Below are positions 45,801-59,477 of a stretch of 64,000 nucleotides of DNA, piece after piece. Source of the stretch: Tricholomella constricta (taxonomy: Eukaryota; Basidiomycota; Agaricomycetes; Agaricales; Lyophyllaceae); the NCBI GenBank assembly GCA_013368375.1, contig JAACJP010000053.1:124001-188000 (forward strand). Reading direction: 5' to 3'. Under the pieces are notes generated by a model. The model was not told the DNA's origin, made no database searches, and was given only the letters and a program-made list of their open reading frames with translations. The translations under genes were made by a program, and so were the position numbers. How positions within the stretch are numbered: the first letter of the stretch is position 1; each line of letters opens with the position of its first letter.

Positions 45801-48800
45801 ACATTGATCTCCAGGTCCACAATTCGATCGTCCCCTCGGCCCTCAGCCTCGCGCGGTTCAAGGTCTCTGGAAAACTTCCGTCATTAAAAGTCAACTTCTC
45901 CGACACGAAGTACAAGGCGCTCATGCGTTTAATTGATGTTTGTATACCTCAGTTTGGGGACGATGAGACGCGAAGGGCGTCTTCGGCACCAGCGGCCAAG
46001 TCCTCCTCTGGAGGGTTTCAATTAGCATCTGGATTGTTTGGTCCTTCCGAGACTGAATACAACGTTGACGATGATGGTGACGTGGACGGGAGCGACGACG
46101 ATAATGACGAAGACGATTCTCGAGAAGAGCTCTTTTTCGAAGCGAACGATGGGACCCCCGGGGTAAGTTCTTTACCAAACTCTCTTGGGAACTATACTTG
46201 ACACTCCGCTCTTAGCGGCCAGAATTACGCCAACACATATTCGAATTGAATTTTCAGGTCGATAATTTACGAGCGGCGATTTCCAAGTCTACGTCTGAAG
46301 GTGTCGAGAAGCCACTTGGAGACATTTCCTTTGACCGTTTCATGATGGCTTTTGCCCTCGCCAAGTATAACATGAGGGTGGACATCAATCTCCGGTAAGA
46401 GATTTCATGCGTCTGTCCTTCGTTACCATTTGACAAGGATATCATTTAGCTCGGTTTCCCTGGACCTTGTGCAGCCTGGAACGCCGCAGCCTCTGAGATT
46501 CATTTCATCGGCGGAATCAGGCTCTTCTCTTGATACTCATCAAGACCTTCTTATTGTCGCTTACACTCGAGTGCAGAAAGACTCCCCGGAGTTCGCAACC
46601 GTTTACGAAGGAATTGATCAGACAGTCGACATCAAGGTGTCCACCTTCATATTTCGCGCCGCACCCCAGCCGGTCATCTCCTTGTACGACTTCGTCATGT
46701 CAACATTTGTCCCTGAATCCAGTACGAAGAACTCAGTCCAAGAAGTTCAACCGTACAGAGGCACATGGGAGGATGACCTGCAGTCTCGGAATGTGGTCGA
46801 CGGGAAAATTCGCATCCTCGTCAAGCTTGCGAGCGTGCAAGGTAAGAGCATAAGAGCATCTGCACTTTAATTGAACACACCTATATGACCTTGCTCCTAA
46901 CAGTGATTTTGACACACGAGCTTGAGAATCTTGCGACCCTCTCTTTGTCAACTGCGGATGTCACGGTGTTTTTGCGGCCGAAAACTCTTCGAGTCACCGG
47001 TCGACTGGGTAGCCTCGCCCTCAGCAATGATACCCAGGCATATGCTATCCGCAAAGAGTTCAACCAAATTTTGTCTATCGAGGGCCAGAACTTTGCCGAA
47101 TTTCGATACCAAACATTCGACCCTGACGAGGACTCGTATGCCGGATTCAAATCGTCCGTATACCTCGACGCGGCATCTGTCAAATTGCATTTTCTGGAGC
47201 AGCCTCTCCGTGACATCTACCTGTTTCTTGTGAAACTCGCCAAGCTCAAAGGGCTATATGACGCGGCAACTCAAGTTGCTGTTCAGTCAGCACCGACCAT
47301 CGAGCGTATGCAGTTCGAGGTTTCAGTCAAAACCCCGATCCTGGTATTTCCTTCTGATCCAGCAACATCGCGGGATGTGCTCGTCATGAAACTTGGTGAA
47401 ATCACTGCTCGAAATACCTCTGACCCAGTAGTGAACAAGATCGCCGCTAGCCTTACGGGTATTCAACTCGTGTCTGTCATATTTGAAGATCATCAAGCCT
47501 CAATCCTGAAGATCATCGAGAACATCGACGTTACCGCAGACGTCGTCCAAACAACCGGCATCAATCGTGGGATAGACAGTGAATTTCCAGACACCCAGGT
47601 CAGTTTCTTCTCCCTCGATCTTGGGCCTCTTCTTCATCTTTCTTTCCCATTGTCAGGTCGACATCAAGATTTCTGACGTTAGACTCCACCTCACCGAAGT
47701 TCAGTATGTGCTCCTGGTGCGGCTCTCGCAATCTGTGCCCAGGGTACTAGTGGGTGCACCAGAGGAGGCGTCTGCGCCTGTCACGTCGACACGCCACCAA
47801 CCTCATTCGGTCAACGGATCGCAGTCAGTTGTTGATTTAGAGCCAGAGTTGAGGATAGTTCCATCTACGGGAAGTATGCATAACTGGACGACACTTGATC
47901 TGGTTGTCTCCGTCAATGCGATAAAACTGCACCTATACGATGCGAACGCAACGACGGAGATGAACTTGAAAGATCATGGGATTGCCCGATTTGCTCTGAA
48001 CGACAACACCCTTCGCTTGAAACTCCTTTCAAATGGATCTAGAGAGGCTCAAGTTATCATGCGGTCTTTTACCATGAGCAACACAAGGCCTGGAACCACC
48101 AAGTTTAGAGAAATTATACCTGCTGCGCAGCACGACCGAAATCAATTCATGATTCTCTACACGATGTCGGGTGGTTCAAACAGTGTCTCTCTTCTGGTTC
48201 TGACCGTCGACTCACCCAAGATGATTTTCGCCGTCGACCCAGTGATCGCATTACTCGGATTCTTCACAAGCTCGTTCCCATCTCAGAACCTTCCTCATTC
48301 TCAAGAGTATACCGCGGAGGCTGAAACAGCGGATATCACGCCGAAAGGAACGGTAGATTACCGTGTCGACCTTCACGATCTCTCCGTCAGCGTCCTGGAG
48401 AATGACTCAGATCCGGAATCTCAATCTATCACGCTGTCGGTGGACCAGATTCTCTTGTCGCAACAGGTATTGTTATTTTAAAGATCTCGTATTATCCCCA
48501 CTGACCGTAAAATCAGGGAATAATGGCGCTCTCCGTTACTCGTCTGGGAATGTCTTTAATCCGCATGGGAAAATCTACGGAGAGCGTGCGCTTCTTGGAT
48601 GATGTTGATTTGACGTTGTCATTGGATAGTCGGTCGTCCTCGTCTCAGCAAATGACCAGCATGGAGATTGCTGTCAAACCTATCGTTTTTCGAGCCTCGT
48701 ATGGTGACCTCACTATGATATCTTCGATCGTCCACAAGGCCATCGCACTATACGGAACTTCAAACGTCCAGGATTTATCGTATAATGAGGTCCTTGCCAC

Positions 48801-51800
48801 CCAATCATTGAAAGGTTCCGAAGGGCGCTCGAAAACTTCTGGCGCGCGTTCTCGCCGTCCTACGATCGGAAATGCTCGTGTTCTCATGTCCAAAGAACAG
48901 GTAAGGGTCGGTAAATCATTAAAATAATAATGACTAAACTATCATCGTATAGCTCACTGGTTCATTTGATGGGTTCCGCTTTGTGTTCATCAGTGATTTG
49001 AATGAACAACCTATGCTGCATCTCAAAGTGAAGCCCTTTATAGTCGGTGCGAAGGACTGGTCGGGAGAGGTGATTCTGCCCAGGTATCTATGCATCGATC
49101 GACTTATTGATTCTGAGCAGCTTCAAGCAACAACGACTATGGCAATTCATATCACTTATTGGAATTTGACAAATTCTCACTGGGAACCTTGTATGTAATA
49201 AGGGATTACGTCCGGTGCCAAACTGATATGTTTGTTGACCAGTGATCGATCCCTGGGCATTTACTATTGCGGTATGTGCAGCACCTGTTAAATCGTCTCC
49301 GAGTTACTAAACAAGCAAAGGTTGCAAAAGACGGGCCTTCTGGGGGTGTCAATGTTACGTTGTCTGCCCGTGAACGGCTTGATGTCAACCTCAGCACAAC
49401 ATTCGCTGAACTTGCAACGAGCACTCTGAAAGTGCTGGGCAAAGAAGGGGAGTATACTCTTCAGAAACCCCGAGGCACCTACGCACCTTATCGGATACGG
49501 AATCGCACGGGCTCGGCGATCATGGTTTGGTCTGATAATGACAACAGCCTGCTAGCAAAAGCTGTGACGCCAGTGAAAGTTCTTCAAGGCCAGACTGTCG
49601 AATGGCGGTTCGATGACTGGAAGACCATGAGAGAGGTGAGAGGAAGGGAACTACATACTGACGCCATGTCTGACACAAGTCTCTGTTTAGCACGTCTCCT
49701 CTTCTGGACAACATAGCATAGGCCTCCAATTCATCGGCAAAAAATGGGACCAAATCCGAGGTATTCCTGTCGACCGCGAAGGAGAATTTGTATTCTCGCT
49801 CCGCCCTCGAGCGAGGTATCCCAGTCGATTGCTCTGTGAGGTTAAGGTTGTGGAGAATGTCAAGATCGTCACCCTCCGATCTACATACAAGATAGAAAAT
49901 CAAACACTCTATCCACTGGAATTGACTCTAGTTGACGAAATGGGACACCCAGCTTACTCCATGGAAAAAATTGCACCTGGGGAGGATTATTCTCTCCCTA
50001 TAGAAGCTGTGATGCAGAACAAGATAAGATTACAACCAGATCGTAAATTCTTTTGTTCAAGGGCTGTACAACGAGCTAACCGACGTTTTAGAGGGCTTTG
50101 GTTACAAATGGTGCACCGCGATCCGGTTCGAGGACCTCATGGCGAAGAAAAGCTTCACAATAAAGTGCCCGCATACCGATCCTGCCGAAGCTGCGTTCCG
50201 CTTTCAAGCCTGGGTGCAGACAGATGCCCGAGATCCTGTTGCTGGGTGAGCCTTGTCTTATCGCAGTATATATCCTCTCACGACGCCCAGTAGGAAACTA
50301 CCCAAAATCAATCTCAAGCTCCGTGCCCCTCTCGAGCTCGAAAATCTGTTGCCATATAACCTGGAGTATCGTATCTACGATAAAGATACTGATCAGAATT
50401 GGCGCAGTTACCTACGAAAGGGCGGTGTCATGCCCGTGCACTCGGTTGAACTCAGCCATTTCGTGTTGCTCAATATCGATGTTCAAGATACAGGTAAGCT
50501 CGGTACACCGAATTTCATCGTCATTCTTATTTAAATCGAGAAGTCTTCAAGCCGAGTGAATTTGCTATCATCAACACCGATGGACACTCGGACTTTGACA
50601 TTGAAAACCGCCTTACTCTACAAGATCAGCATAACAGGAAAATGGACCTACGACTAAACTATGTGTAAGCTGTTTTGGTCCTCTGCAAAGATTTTGCATT
50701 AACTGTTCTCCCCAGTCGATACCCAGAGTCCGGAGGTGCTTTCAAAGTCCAGATTTACTCTCCTTATATCTTCATCAATAAGACTGGGGTTCCGTTTTCC
50801 ATCAAGTCGGCCCGGTCTACCCGTGCAGGTTCCAAGGAGGTTGCTGGAGAAGTTCAAACAGGTTACATCTTTCCCCATCCCGTTTTACCAAAATTAATCG
50901 TACAACTTAGATGTCCTCTCAAAGCCATTCCCATTTTGTGAATTTTGTTATATTTCGTTTATCGTGAACTGGGGGCTGACTTTTGAATCAGTGCTGTCAC
51001 ATCCTCATGAAAATGGCCATGAGTTTGTTTTCAAGGTTGGTGACTCGGCGTGGTCCAAGGTATGTACCGACATCTGTATCTAGAACGCAACGTTCCAACG
51101 ATTTTATCCAGATCATCAGCATGGAAGCTCCAGCCGCGGAGACAGCTGTAGTCATCGACTCCCAGAAACGACGATCAGATGAGATCCATGTTGGGCTTAC
51201 ATGGAGTGAAGGACTCGGAAAGTATAAGTTGACGAAAGTCATAACCCTCGCCCCCCGATTCTTGATCAAGAACGACCTGACGGAAGCGATATCATTCCGG
51301 GAACATGGTGCCCCTCCGAGGGACCGATCTGTCATCAACCCCGGAGAACGACGACCGATACAAGTCATTCGAGCAGGCACGGAAAAGCTCCTTACGGTAG
51401 CCTATCCAGGTTTGAATGCCCAGTGGTAATTTCCTTGCCGATTGCCATTGTCCTGGCAGAACTCAAGTCAGAGAATTAGGTCACCGCCTATCAATATTGA
51501 AGATATCGGAACTGTCTATTTCCGGTTGCGAGCTCCGGATGACAATGACGCCAGTGTTCGATTGATTCGCGCGGACGTTCAGATTGATGGGTCTACCATA
51601 TTCATATCTTTATCTTCGTCGAGTGAAAAATGGCCATTTGCTATCGAGAATGATAGCGAGTATGTCGTTACACTCTGCCAACAGGTGATTTTCTCTTTTG
51701 AAGCCATGTTTGACGAGGGTTTTAACCTGCGTTTGACCAGGATCTTGATCACGAGGACCAAGGTTCATTAACTAAGGCATATCCAACGTACACAATAACT

Positions 51801-54501
51801 CCTCACAGGAGTACTCCGTATGCTTGGGATTTTCCTGCGGCTAGAGATAAAAAGCTCGTGCTCATGATCAACAACGCTCGTAGAGTGATCGATATCATGG
51901 AGATTGGGAATTTGATGCCTTTCAAGTTTAATGTACGCGCTTCTCATATTCCGCTGAACGACACTGACGGCGTTATAGGACAATCAACGCACAAAGGCAG
52001 TCTCTTTGGATGTTCGTGCCGATGGCCACAAGCAAGTCTTACGGATCACCAACTATAACCCGGAGCGAAGCATGTATAAACCTCGAGCAAGAAGTAACTC
52101 AGCATCAATCACGCGGCAGGACACTATCTCCAGTACCGCAGAGGCATTCGAAGCAGTTGCGGAAAATGTCTCCCCCACACTAACATTTACAGTGGAATTC
52201 GCTGGGATCGGCATTTCACTCGTCAATAGAAGAATGGTCGAAGTTGTTTACATATCCCTGGACGCACTGAAACTGGAATATACCAATAGCATAGTCGCTC
52301 AGGCATTCAACCTGTCCTGCGGCACCTTACAGGTTGACAACCAGCTCCATGATGCGTTATACCCTGTTGTCATCCAGCCCACCCCAATCGCAAAGGAAGC
52401 AAGCGGCGTTGCTGCTCTTCCCACCATGCAAGCCTCCATCCTTTGGTTGAAGGATCAAGGTTACTGTTTTTCCTAAGTATATTGCCTCGTCTTGGCAACT
52501 AATCACGTATTCCAGAACACGGCGTGTTGTTCGTGAAGTATTGTTCGATCTTGCTTCAAGCCCTTACCATGGAAGCCGACGAAGATCTTTTATTTGCCAT
52601 CTACGATCTCACTCAGATCGAAGGGGCCTCTTGGGAAGGCGGAACTGAGGAGTGAGTGCATTCTTTGTTTCCATTGTTGAGTTCGACTGATACACCATCA
52701 GTGTCTTGCTCCAAAATATCGAAACTATCCCTGAACCTATCGATAATGCCGTGGGTCAGGAACTATACTTCGAAATTCTTGAACTTCAACCTATCAAGCT
52801 TTCGCTGTCCTTCATGCGTACAGAAAGAGTCAGCAGCGAGGAAAAGTAAGTTGCATCTATCGTGATGTAACATGGCTACCATTATCTGCACATTCAGATT
52901 AAGCATTCGAAATCCATTGGCAGTTGTTGTCAATGCTCTGACGATGACGGTGGGAAATATTAATGATGCCCCTCTGGAATTGAACGCTCTGGGAATCAAA
53001 GACATGCGTTTGACCATGCCAGAACTCCGGACGCGCATCACATACCATTATCGCCAAGACATACTCCGACAACTCTATCGGATTCTTGGATCAGCTGATT
53101 TCATAGGTAACCCAGTCGGCCTTTTCACGAATGTTAGCTCTGGGGTCGCGGATATCTTCTACGAGCCCTTCCATGGTGTTGTCATGCACGGGAACAAAGA
53201 ATTGGGAATCGGTATAGCAAAGGTCCGCATTTGTTTCTCCGTGTGGATGCATTCTCATATTGTGATCAGGGAGCCGCTAGCTTCTTGAAGAAAACTGTGT
53301 TCGGGCTCAGTGATAGCATGACGAAATTCACAAGCAGCGTTGGGAAGGGTTTGCTTATTTTTACTCTCGTTCATGATATGCTACTGATCGTGCGGTTAGG
53401 TCTGTCTGCAGCGACATTTGATTCAGAGTACCAGGCGCGAAGAAGAATGGCCCAGCGTAGAAACAAACCTCGACACGCAATGTGAGTAAATAGTCATGAC
53501 TGATAGTACCTCGCTGATCATTCTTCGCAGCTATGGTGTTGCAGCTGGCGGCGAAGCATTTGCGAGCAGTGTCACTAGTGCAATGGAGGGTGTCTTGGTC
53601 AGTACATCCATGATCTACCTAGCTTAATTTATAATTCTTGCAATCTAGATGAAGCCTATTGAAGGAGCAGAATCCGAGGGCGCACTCGGCTTCTTCAAGG
53701 GTGTGGGCAAGGGTCTTGTTGGGTATCATATCTCGTTTTATGAAAATACACCTGTCTGAATTTATTGTCATCGCAGCGTTGTCACCAAGCCCGTTATTGG
53801 CGTCTTTGATCTGGCAGCCAATGTTTCTGAAGGTTAGAACTCACCAATGCGACTTACGGTCTCACCTCACCGTTGTCAATGACAGGCATTCGAAATACTA
53901 CAACAGTCTTTGATAGTCCAGACCGCGAACGTACAAGACTGGTATGTCTAAACTTCTCCTCACAGGAATTCTTTCCCACCTCTCGATACACAGCCGCGAC
54001 ATGTACCGGCAGATGGAGTATTGCGTGTAAGTCTTGTATATTTTTTGTTGTTTACAATTGGCTAATATGGTATTAGCCCTACTCGTCTCGCGAGGCGCTT
54101 GGGCAATATTGGATGAAGGACCTAAATAACGGTGTTTATCGACAAGAATCATATGTTGCTCATATATGTAAGGTCCACCAAATGCTGGCTTGGTTTTAGG
54201 TGTGTCTCACTGGTTTTTTTTTGCGAGTACAGATTCCACGGGAGACGACAATGTCGTGCTTCTGACGGCTTCAAGAGTTTTATCGTTCCAGTCCAAAAAC
54301 CTCCGGCTTGATTGGGAGCTCCCGTTCACGGATGTTCAAGGGGTCACGGTAGAGGATACCGGAATACGCTTTGCCCATAAAGCTGGCAAAGAGAACGATA
54401 AATTTGCCTTCATACCAGACAAGAGCACCCAGTCGTGGTTCTTTGGACACGTAGCCTCCGTCGTTAAAGCATTCAATGCGAGGAAACGGATGGATGAATA
54501 A
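42835..54501 (+). CDS. vps13: VPS13 bridge-type lipid-transfer protein
   Basis: My model has 46 exons and 3106 residues. Early exons: 42835-42873, 42927-42999, 43049-43126, 43179-43391, 43438-43556, 43611-43715, 43764-43862, 43917-43982, 44035-44184, 44236-44433, 44486-45247, 45298-45428, 45478-45667, 45716-46162, 46216-46394, 46450-46841, 46904-47598, 47657-48466, 48517-48900. Last exons: 53994-54026, 54077-54167, 54233-54501. The chorein N-terminus reads [25 protein letters not shown], then [13 protein letters not shown]. The VAB and ATG2_C-like regions and a PH-like C-terminus follow. VPS13 forms a hydrophobic groove that moves phospholipids at organelle contact sites. Some exons are very short (27, 29 and 33 nt). 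Confidence 0.93.
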
Positions 54502-54652
54502 ATCCGATAGTGTGTTATATAAAGTGTGTACAGTGCAATAGAATATATATGTATGTATCCAAAATACGTAGCAGGTCAGAAGAACGAATGGCAAAGAATT
54601 TGTTTAAGTGATGTGAATATGACTACGACTGGGGTATCACCGAAGGATTCCG

Positions 54653-57600
54653 TTAAGTGGGTCTGACACTGGGACGGCTCCGTTGAATGACGGTGTCAGT
54701 GCTGAAAGTGGGACTCGGTTCAGCACGATCGGAAGAATTGGTCGCGGTCGCCGTGCTGGAGACACGCTCACGATAACTTCTCGGAAACGACGTCGCTGAC
54801 TTTTGGTTCAACTCGGCTAGACTGTCCTCGAGGGTGATATGTCTGGTGTCGTCCTCGTCCTGGCCTTGACCATTTTCAAAGCTCCCATAGCTTTCACGGG
54901 GACTCGTCGAATAGGCGCTCTGAAAATCTGTGTCAGAATCATCCGTCGCACTGGTAGTAGACGCCGGCGTGAGCGCAGGGACCGTTGCTGAGACGGGAGG
55001 GGATCGAAAAGAGGAGGGCGATTGCGTTATCGTGATATCCTGCTGTGGCTCTGGCGTACTTTGTTCGTCACGTCCAGAATCAGAGAATGAACGGCGTGTT
55101 GGGGTTTCATTTCCTTGCTCTGAAGGGACCACGAGCAAAGACCTAGGAGATACGATGGTTCCTTCATCGGTGTTAGCGCTCATGCCAGTTTGTGTTGACG
55201 ACGCTGTTCCACTCCTAGTCCTGATCTTTCCAAGAGTCTTGGTTCGAGCGCTCTTTGGCAAGCGTGGGCGAGTCGGTGGGACATCTGAAGGGTCATCCTC
55301 ACTTTCGTGGGATAGAGGGGGGCCTCGTTTACTTGCGCGACGTTCAGCTGCGAATGCCGTTTCGAGCTGGTAGTGATTGGATGAGTGGATGTAGATTTTT
55401 CCCGATGCAAAAATGGTCACCTTTTGTTCTATCTCGAGCACCTTTTGAGCGATCTTATCACTCTTCTGACTGATACCCTCGTCGACAGCAGTCATACCGT
55501 CCTGGGGCATGTCCACCTCGGATGCCGAGAACCGTTTCTTTTTGCTGGGTGTCACAGGGGAGTCTTCTTCGCCTTCGGGAATGGTCGCAGTCTCTCTTTC
55601 CGATTTATTTGTTCGGGAGTCTTCATAGTCTTCACTTTCAATTTCGCCGTAGGATTCGGCCAAGGTTGACTCTGTACCAAATGAACGCAGATGGCGGGTC
55701 TTGGTCGCGTCGCTCGCGCGCCTGGATCGAGAGGGACCGGACGTAGATGATAGGCGGCTGTTGGGTCGGGAGCTCGCGTAGTCAGATTCATCGATGTCGA
55801 CCGCCATGGAAGCCAAGGCTCTTTCGATCTGAGCCTCCACTTCAGCGACCATCTCAGCGCGTTCTTGCTCCATTTTTTCCATGGTGTCCCTCATCCGCTC
55901 TAGTTCAAGAGTGGCTTCCTTGTGTGCGTGTTCTGTGTCTCGGAGCTCTAAACACGGTAAATCAGATCTTTAGTCACTTGCACAGCGTAACCATATTGAC
56001 TTACGGTTTTGAAGCTTGCTCTTCTCTACAGCAGTCAAGGTGACAAGGCCAGATAGTCGCTTAGTCTCTCGCTGTTCCTTGTTTATCTTCGTCCGTAACT
56101 GAGTAGCCTCAGCGCTGAGCTTTTCGGCATACTGTTCAAAGGTGACGAATTTGTCTCTCCACAGATCAGACTCAGTCATCAAGAAGTTGAGTCGACGAGA
56201 GAGTCGCCCGATCTTGGTTTCCAGGTCATCCCGAGCGTCTACAAAGGCCGTTGCACGTTTACGGATGGAGAGCTGTATAAGTTGTTCGGCCGCCGTGAGT
56301 TGCGGAGGTCGCTTTACAGCACCAAACATGCTGATGCGCTTCAAAAGCGAGGGCTTCTTGTACTATAACAGAAAGACGTGGGTATACGAATAAATTCTCA
56401 GTATAATAAGGGCATACCCTGTCCTGCAAGACGGCATCGAATGCCTGAATGATCCGCGTAGAATGCCACCATTCAGGTGGCTTAATTTGCTCAGCGACAG
56501 CAGCCGAGGATGCACCACGTTTGGCTTGAATCTTGCATACAGGCCTGAAACGCCCAGCGGGGAAAGCCTCCTTGAACTCGCTGGAAGATTCTGAGATTGA
56601 GCTTCGTGATATTTGTCGATGGGCCACATACCTCGGAACGGAATGGTCAGGATGGTAATGGGACTCGAAAGCCGTGAGTAGCCTTTGCCTGTACTTGTCA
56701 CGTTGTTGTTTTACAGAAACAACACCGGCTGGCGGAGAGGGGCAACTCCTATTACAGTGTTAACGCAAGCAACGAAAGCGCGCGCGCCGAACTTACAGGT
56801 AGTTGATATCCCTGTATGTAATGAAATGAGAACTCAATACACTTTGTTAAGATGAGAACCGAACGCACAAATCACAGACGCAGACTTCAGAGGCAGGTCT
56901 GATGCTGTACCTTGCTTCTGTTGCAAGTCCCATGATCCAAGGGCCAGGGTCGTCGATGTAGATCTTTGCATCTCGAGAGTGGACTGCGGGAAGAGATATA
57001 CCGTTCCAGCCACGCAACTCGACTAGGTACTTGATGGTGGAGACGGCAATCTGTAAATAACAATGATTAGTCCACGGGGACACAGATGCACAAGGAGAGC
57101 CTTACCCCGAGCATGGCGGGATGCCTGGAAAAGAAAAGAATACGTCCGGTAGGCGCTAGGGCGATCTAGAAGAAAGATTAGGCGCAGTTCCCGTGATAAC
57201 AGGGGAACCCAACCTCGCATATGGTCAAAATGTTGTCAATGTTCAAGCACTTGAATAAGGGCCACATGGTGAAATTGATATCCACGAGGCCACGACCGAA
57301 ATCTAAGCCACCAGGGAACCGGGCGATGACCTCCAGGTTGGAATCGCTGCCATCACTCTTGGGACTCGCGTCAAGCTTAATCAGGTCACCCGCACGGGGA
57401 GCAGGATGGGCAAGGATTTTTGAAATCTGCAATGTGTGCGATTGAACATCCTTGGAGAAACGTGCCCATGAGAGCGTGAGATAGTCACGCATGAGGTCGT
57501 AAACTGGGTGACGCGATACAAGCGCTAAAGCGAACTTACTGAGCAAGGCAGCACGTCACATAGATAGAACAACTCACTTAACGCATAAGGAAGCCAAAAA

Positions 57601-59099
57601 ACAGTGTCTCCTGGCAAAAACAAGGTGCTTTCACCAGGTCCGTGACCGATAGTACTCGCGACCTCAAAGTCACTCTCGCTCATGGCACCTTCAGCCTCTG
57701 TGTCTCCACCATCAGTTTCAGCATCTGCCCAAGGTCCGCGGGCATTCTTCTTTGCATTGCGCCTAGCTTGGAGAGTAGGATCGGGACCATCACTAGTCGA
57801 GCCTGATACGTCGGCACGCAAGTTCTTCAGACGTGAGGCAACAATCGATTGCGCAGACTCCTTTCGCGAACGACCTGCCTCAAGTGTGCGCCGAATAGCG
57901 CTGCTGCGCTCAGCGTCTGCATGGGACCAAACTGTCAGGCAAACACCGTGGTACGTGACTGTACTACCAGTAGATGGATTTATGTCGTTGGCGTTGGCGT
58001 TTGCCACGGCAGCGGAGTTGGAATGTGATCCGTGACCCATAAGACTTGGCGGCCCGAGGTAGGCGGAGGATGGCCGGGCAAAAGGATCATCGGTGTAAGG
58101 GTAAGCAAAAGTAGCTGCAGAGGAACGATTATCCGTGCTGGACAGCACCGACGCGCGAAGCAAATCGCCGGAAGGTGTCGGCGCTAGTGGCGTGCTAGGA
58201 GCAGGAAGAGTAAACGTGAAGGTATGAATTGTAGAAGCTGGCTGCAGGGTTGACGCGATGACTTCAACCTCTCGAGTAAAAGACAGCTGTCAGTCGTGTT
58301 CCATTGGTCAGAGAGCGAAGATGATTGGTTCATTGCCTGAAAGAAGACTGACTTTGAGAGCTTTAGAAAGCATTTTTCCAACCTCCTGTTTGGAGAGGGC
58401 ACCAGCACCTTTCATAACCTCTTCGCCCTTGCCACGTTTCTTCTTCTTCCCTCCGCCAGCGCCGGGACTGACGGTACTTCCAAGGACTTCTGGCCTCCAC
58501 CAGCGACTGACTGCACCATCACTGTGATGCAGGCCCAAAACGGAATCTGGATCGGCTAAGGTCCATGTATGAGGGGATTTCGGGAGCCCTGAGACCACGT
58601 AGAGGGATGTGAGGGGAAGAATAGGAATAAAGGAAGCCATGGGGGGTGGTTCCCGTGCAGAACGAGTGGAAACAATAGAATTGCGTGCAGAGGCTGGAAT
58701 AGGTTCCATGCTTCTGCGATGTTTGATGCCGAGTATACGGGAAGCCTTGTCGGTCCGGTGAGATGAAGAAAGTGAGTGATTTGGACTGGTATTAGGTGGT
58801 GGGGCGGTAATGGTAATATAGTCGAGCTCGTCGGCAAGTGCTTCGTCGGCAGGCGGCGGGTTGGTGATGGTTGACGTGTGAGTATTATTATTCTCAACAG
58901 AAATATTAATGATCGGAGTGCCTGAGGTATTTACACGGCTGGAAGAATTAGAGATGGAACGCGGGCTGAAGGTGGAACGAGGTTTGGGGCCGTCGGTGAG
59001 GGACTGGTCAGAAAAACGCGACTTGAGAACTCTGTCAGGAAATAGAGGACCAGCAGCGACAAGGGGAACAGCAGCAGCTGGTCGACGCGCGACGGCCAT
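54653..59099 (-). CDS. DENN-domain protein (putative Rab exchange factor)
   Basis: Eleven minus-strand exons (59099-58353, 58286-57578, 57524-57214, 57165-57106, 57050-56869, 56811-56797, 56748-56632, 56580-56418, 56362-56005, 55947-55421, 55366-54653) give 1300 residues. A Ser/Pro/Ala-rich N-terminus is followed by a split upper DENN region (about residues 150-440). The central DENN core is clear: W-L-P-Y-A-L-x-L-V-S-R-H-P-V-Y-D-L-M-R-D-Y-L, R-F-P-G-G-L-D-F, L-F-K-C-L-N-I-D-N-I-L-T-I-C, I-L-F-F-S-R-H-P-A-M-L-G. A coiled coil (about 750-900) and an acidic Ser/Thr-rich tail follow. DENN proteins activate Rab GTPases; the target Rab is unknown. Oddities: a 15-nt exon and a last intron of 54 nt whose retention stays in frame. 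Convergent with vps13, about 150 bp between stops. Confidence 0.85.
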
Positions 59100-59477
59100 A
59101 GGAGGAGGGGGAGGAGAAGGAAGGAATGATGAGAAAAATAACGAGAGGACGGCGAGAAGCGACGAAAAGGATTCCAGTCGGGTTCAGCCAGGGTATATAT
59201 ACTAGTTTGAGAATGAATTCAGTCCAACACATCACATCGCTTACTGACTTTATTTCAATGCGCGTCCCTCAATACACCATCACGTGATCATCCTCCCAGC
59301 GTTCGCTGCTGCTCTTCAAGTTGCTGCTGCTGCCTGCCGCCCCAGAGGCCCCTCGCCTCGATACTCAGAGGGTTTGAAGGAAAAAAAAAACTATAACTCC
59401 CTGTGATGACCGATGACCGGCAATCCATTCAGGGGGAGAGACCGCGTTCCTGATTAATGATCGGCCGTGGCCGTCCT
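59100..59477. promoter_or_regulatory. DENN gene promoter and NIPA gene 3' flank
   Basis: About 378 bp. A TCACGTGATC word (CACGTG at 59281-59286) lies about 182 bp upstream of the DENN ATG (59099, minus strand). An A-run is present near 59380-59390. No gene is seen. Confidence 0.45.
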
